Shown here: positions 61,544 to 64,000 of the stretch, piece by piece | Layout: the number at the start of each line of letters is the position of its first letter | Numbering within the stretch: position 1 is the first letter of the stretch | Source of the DNA: Actinomadura sp. DC4 | GTDB taxonomy: Bacteria > Actinomycetota > Actinomycetes > Streptosporangiales > Streptosporangiaceae | Reading direction: 5' to 3' | DNA length: 64,000 nt | NCBI RefSeq assembly: GCF_030406325.1 | Contig: NZ_JAUEQY010000009.1 | Span: 269,974-333,973, forward strand | Notes under the pieces: generated by a model | The model's input: only the letters and a program-made list of their open reading frames with translations | Databases searched by the model: none | Told to the model about the DNA's origin: nothing | Translations under genes and position numbers: made by a program

Positions 61544-62930
61544 GTGACGATGACCGGCCAGGACCTCCCTTCCGGTGATGGGCCGCGGGCCGATCGGCCC
61601 AAGCGGCGGACGTTCACCGCCGCTTACAAGCTGCGGATGGCCGAGAAGTACGACGCGGCCGAGCATGGCGAGAAGAGCGCGTTGCTGCGCCGTGAAGGGC
61701 TTTATGAATCCAGCATCCAGCTGTGGCGTCGTCAGCGGGACGCCGGTGAACTGACCGCCTCGGGAACTCCTCGCCCGCCACCAAGAAGGAGAAAACGCCG
61801 GAGCAGGCCGAGTTGGAGCAGTTGCGTAAGGAAAGGCGCGACTGGAGCGGCTGAACGCCGCGATGGGCAAGAAGCCGGCCCAGACCGAGGCTGCGCTGGA
61901 CATTATGGGAAAAGGTATCGCGCTCTTAGAGATGACTCCCGAGGGAGCGGACACCGACAATTCGTGACCCGTTGCCGGGACGAAACTTTTGCCTGCTGGT
62001 CGAGTATCTGCCGATTCGGACCTCGTGTGTTGTCGGGTGTGCCGTGCGGGAGTTTCTACCGGCGGCGGAAGCCGGTGCCGGAAGGAGTGCGCCGGCTGTG
62101 CGGCCGGTGCCGCCGAACGCGCTGAGCGAGACCGAACGGGCCGAGCTCATCGAGGTGCTCAACAGCGACCGGTTCGCCGACAAGGCACCCCGGCAGGTGT
62201 GGGCCGCGCTGCTGGACGAGGGGATTAACCTGGCGTCGCCCTCGACGATGTACCGGGAGCTGCGCAGGCGAGGTCCGGGAGCGGCGCGCTCAGGCCCGCC
62301 ACGAGGCGAAGAAGAAGCCGTATCTGGCCGCCCGCGCCCCCAGCGAGATCTGGAGTTGGGACATCACGAAACTGCCCGGACCCGGTCCACGGCAGTTCTA
62401 TGACCTGTATGTGATGCTCGACGTCTGCCCGGCACCATCCATTCCGATAACGGGACTTCGATGACCTCCAATCCGGTGAGTGTGCTGCTGGAGGATCTGG
62501 ACATCATCAAGTCCCACTCCCGCCCAAAGGTGAGTAACGACAACCCCCTACAGCGAGGCGCAGTTCGAAACATTGAAGTACTGCCCGGTGCCATCATTTC
62601 TTCGATTACTACCATCACCGGCATTACCATGCGGGGATCGGGCTTCACACGCCGTTCACCGCCCACATCGGCGCCGCGCCGGCGATCCAGCACAAGCGAG
62701 CCGAAACGATCGAGGCGTTCCGTGCGGCCTACCCGCGACGGTTCACCCGCACGCCCACGCTGCCCACGATCCCCGAGGTCGCGTGGATCAACCGATCCGA
62801 CGAAGACACCGCCGGCCAGGCCGGCCCTGACCACGCGGAACACGCCGCCTACGGTCTGTCCGGCGGATCATGCTGGTCGGCCCACCGGGCTGAAGCTGTA
62901 TCGACCCGCCGGACAGGGAGGTGGGTGAAG
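61544..62930 (+). mobile_element. Degenerate IS3-family insertion sequence
   Basis: OrfA-like start RRTFTAAYKLRMAEKYDAAE and YESSIQLWRRQRDAGEL, then OrfB pieces in several frames: APRQVWAALLDEGINLASPS, WSWDITKLPGPGPRQFYDLY (first Asp), HSDNGTSMTSNPVSVLLED (second Asp), YSEAQFETLKYCP (Glu) and HTPFTAHIGAAPAIQHKRAE. Large internal deletions and several frameshifts mean it cannot make transposase. Terminal repeats were not found by eye. Confidence 0.8.
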
Positions 62931-62992
62931 CAGGTTCGGGCCGTCGATAAATCCCTCGACATGGGTCACGGTGATCGGGGACGCTTCGCGCG

Positions 62993-63499
62993 ATGACAAG
63001 AATCGATGACACACCGCCCGCGTGGGACGAGCGCACGCAGCTCACCACGTTTCTCGACTACGCACGTGACACCGCCCGCGCCAAATGCGATGGCGTCTCT
63101 GCGGAGAATGCTCGCAAGGCGCTCCTGCCGGGCTCACCGCTGATGACCATGAGCGGAGTGATCAACCACCTGCGCTGGGTCGAGTACTACTGGTTCCAGA
63201 TGGTCTTCCTCGGCGAGGAAGACCGGGGTCCCTGGACCGAGGAGGACCCCGACCGCGAGATGCGTATAGCCGTCGACTTCCCGCTCACGCAGTTGCTCGA
63301 TGAATACGCCGAGCAGAGCGCCCGCTACCGCGAACTGGTCGCCGGGAACGGCCTGGACAAGCAGGCACAGCGAGCCATCCGCAACGGCCTCCACGTCGAC
63401 TTGCGCTGGATCCTCCTCCACCTCACCGAGGAGACGGCCCGCCACAACGGCCATCTGGACATCATGCGGGAGATGCTCGACGGCACGACCGGCGGCTAG
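62993..63499 (+). CDS. DinB-family (DUF664) protein
   Basis: 168 residues. The four-helix DinB layout is suggested by TMSGVINHLRWVEYYWFQMV (metal-binding His) and by LLHLTEETARHNGHLDIMRE (two more His). Such proteins are mycothiol-, bacillithiol- or metal-dependent and often of unknown substrate. It is intact among transposon remnants. Confidence 0.88.
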   Translation: MTRIDDTPPAWDERTQLTTFLDYARDTARAKCDGVSAENARKALLPGSPLMTMSGVINHLRWVEYYWFQMVFLGEEDRGPWTEEDPDREMRIAVDFPLTQLLDEYAEQSARYRELVAGNGLDKQAQRAIRNGLHVDLRWILLHLTEETARHNGHLDIMREMLDGTTGG

Positions 63500-63511
63500 A
63501 TCTGGCGGAGA

Positions 63512-63865
63512 TCACGGGTGGAGACAGAGTCGGATCGAGGCGACGGTGACGGTGCCGTGGAGGATGTCGCCACGCTTGTCGAACCTCGTGGCCACAGCTC
63601 GGGAGTTCTTCAACGCGTTGACCGTCCGCTCGACTTCGTTCCTTCGCCTGTAGATCGTCTTGTCGAAGCCGGCGGGCCGACCGCCTTTGCTGCCCCTTCG
63701 TTGGCGGTTGGCCCGCTGGTTCTTCGGTTCGGGGATGGTGTGCTTGATCTGGCGTCGTCGCAGGTAGCGGCGTAGATCTCGCCATGGCACCCCAGTGCGC
63801 AGTCGGTACAGGATTCCGTTGATGACTCTGCGGTGGCTGGCCCACCGTGTCCCTGCCGAAAACCC
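63512..63865 (-). mobile_element. IS5-family transposase remnant with internal deletion
   Basis: In one frame, the N-terminal WASHRRVINGILYRLRTGVP is joined directly to YLRRRQIKHTIPEPKNQRAN and KGGRPAGFDKTIYRRRNEVE, the C-terminal part of IS5-type DDE transposases. About half of the usual protein between these is missing, so it is inactive. Confidence 0.8.
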
Positions 63866-63877
63866 CGTCCATTCAGG

Positions 63878-64000
63878 TCAAGCGGCATTTTCGTACTCGT
63901 TGAGTATTCCGCCGAGGCGTTGGCGTCTTCGCACGTCCAGCCGGGTGATCTGGTCGGGTTCGGTGATGGGCGGGGGCAGCGGAGTGCGCGGGCGGGCGTT
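63878..64000 (-). mobile_element. Integrase-type transposase, C-terminal end (partial at window edge)
   Basis: A minus-strand frame open to the window edge ends DQITRLDVRRRQRLGGILNE followed by YENAA and a stop at 63878. This matches the C-terminus of IS481/IS3-like integrases. It may be intact or a fragment; the rest lies outside the window. Confidence 0.65.

Overview
The window is very GC-rich, with strong third-position G/C bias, GTG/TTG starts, ATGA/GTGA stop-start overlaps, AfsR/SARP regulators, DUF574-type methyltransferases and an orphan DUF4157 protein. Together these point to a filamentous actinomycete, most likely Streptosporangiales or a relative. The lineage is inferred from content, not from a marker gene. 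No rRNA, tRNA or CRISPR was seen.

Layout. (1) 1-0.9 kb: 3' end of an isochorismatase-fold hydrolase, convergent with cyanase. (2) 1.0-15.9 kb: a long co-directional peptide import and degradation locus. It holds a penicillin-binding-fold serine hydrolase, a family-5 oligopeptide ABC importer (one gene is a permease-ATPase fusion), an unusual S9 peptidase/beta-lactamase-fold fusion, then M20 hydrolase, GNAT acyltransferase and N-acylamino acid racemase, and a PucR regulator. The last three enzymes match the known N-succinyl route that turns D- into L-amino acids, so the locus may scavenge D-residue peptides. (3) 16-23.6 kb: mixed genes (P450, cupin, DUF6461, secreted ribonuclease, a TetR-controlled NAD(P)-binding protein with three matching operators, an S33 peptidase, a DUF574 methyltransferase).

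(4) 24.3-54.9 kb: the most interesting part, two parallel RiPP-like subclusters flanking two large SARP regulators. Subcluster A (24.3-34.9 kb) has a 27-residue acidic precursor ending in CECY, a divergent carbamoyltransferase, two SagB-like flavin dehydrogenases, an S9 peptidase, a MATE exporter, an O-methyltransferase and two paralogous TPR-type proteins. Subcluster B (40.9-54.9 kb) has a 35-residue acidic precursor ending in EYDYSLGG, a flavin-dependent halogenase with a PqqD-like tail, two more TPR-type proteins, an HExxH peptide beta-hydroxylase, a ThiF/E1-like adenylating enzyme, a flavin reductase, an MFS exporter, an M16 peptidase, a methyltransferase, an ODC-like decarboxylase and an HTH regulator. 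Each precursor has a very strong ribosome binding site and is followed by a stable hairpin before the first enzyme gene. No YcaO, LanB/LanM, radical SAM or lasso cyclase is present in the window, so neither subcluster fits a standard class.

(5) 55-64 kb: decaying and mobile DNA. This includes a P450 with a nonsense codon and a missing C-terminus, a frameshifted hydrolase, an intact orphan DUF4157 (eCIS-core) protein with a lysine-rich, lower-GC C-terminal region, a broken STAS gene, a MerR-type regulator, a 102-bp direct repeat, fragments of IS3, IS5 and integrase-type transposases, and an intact DinB-like protein.
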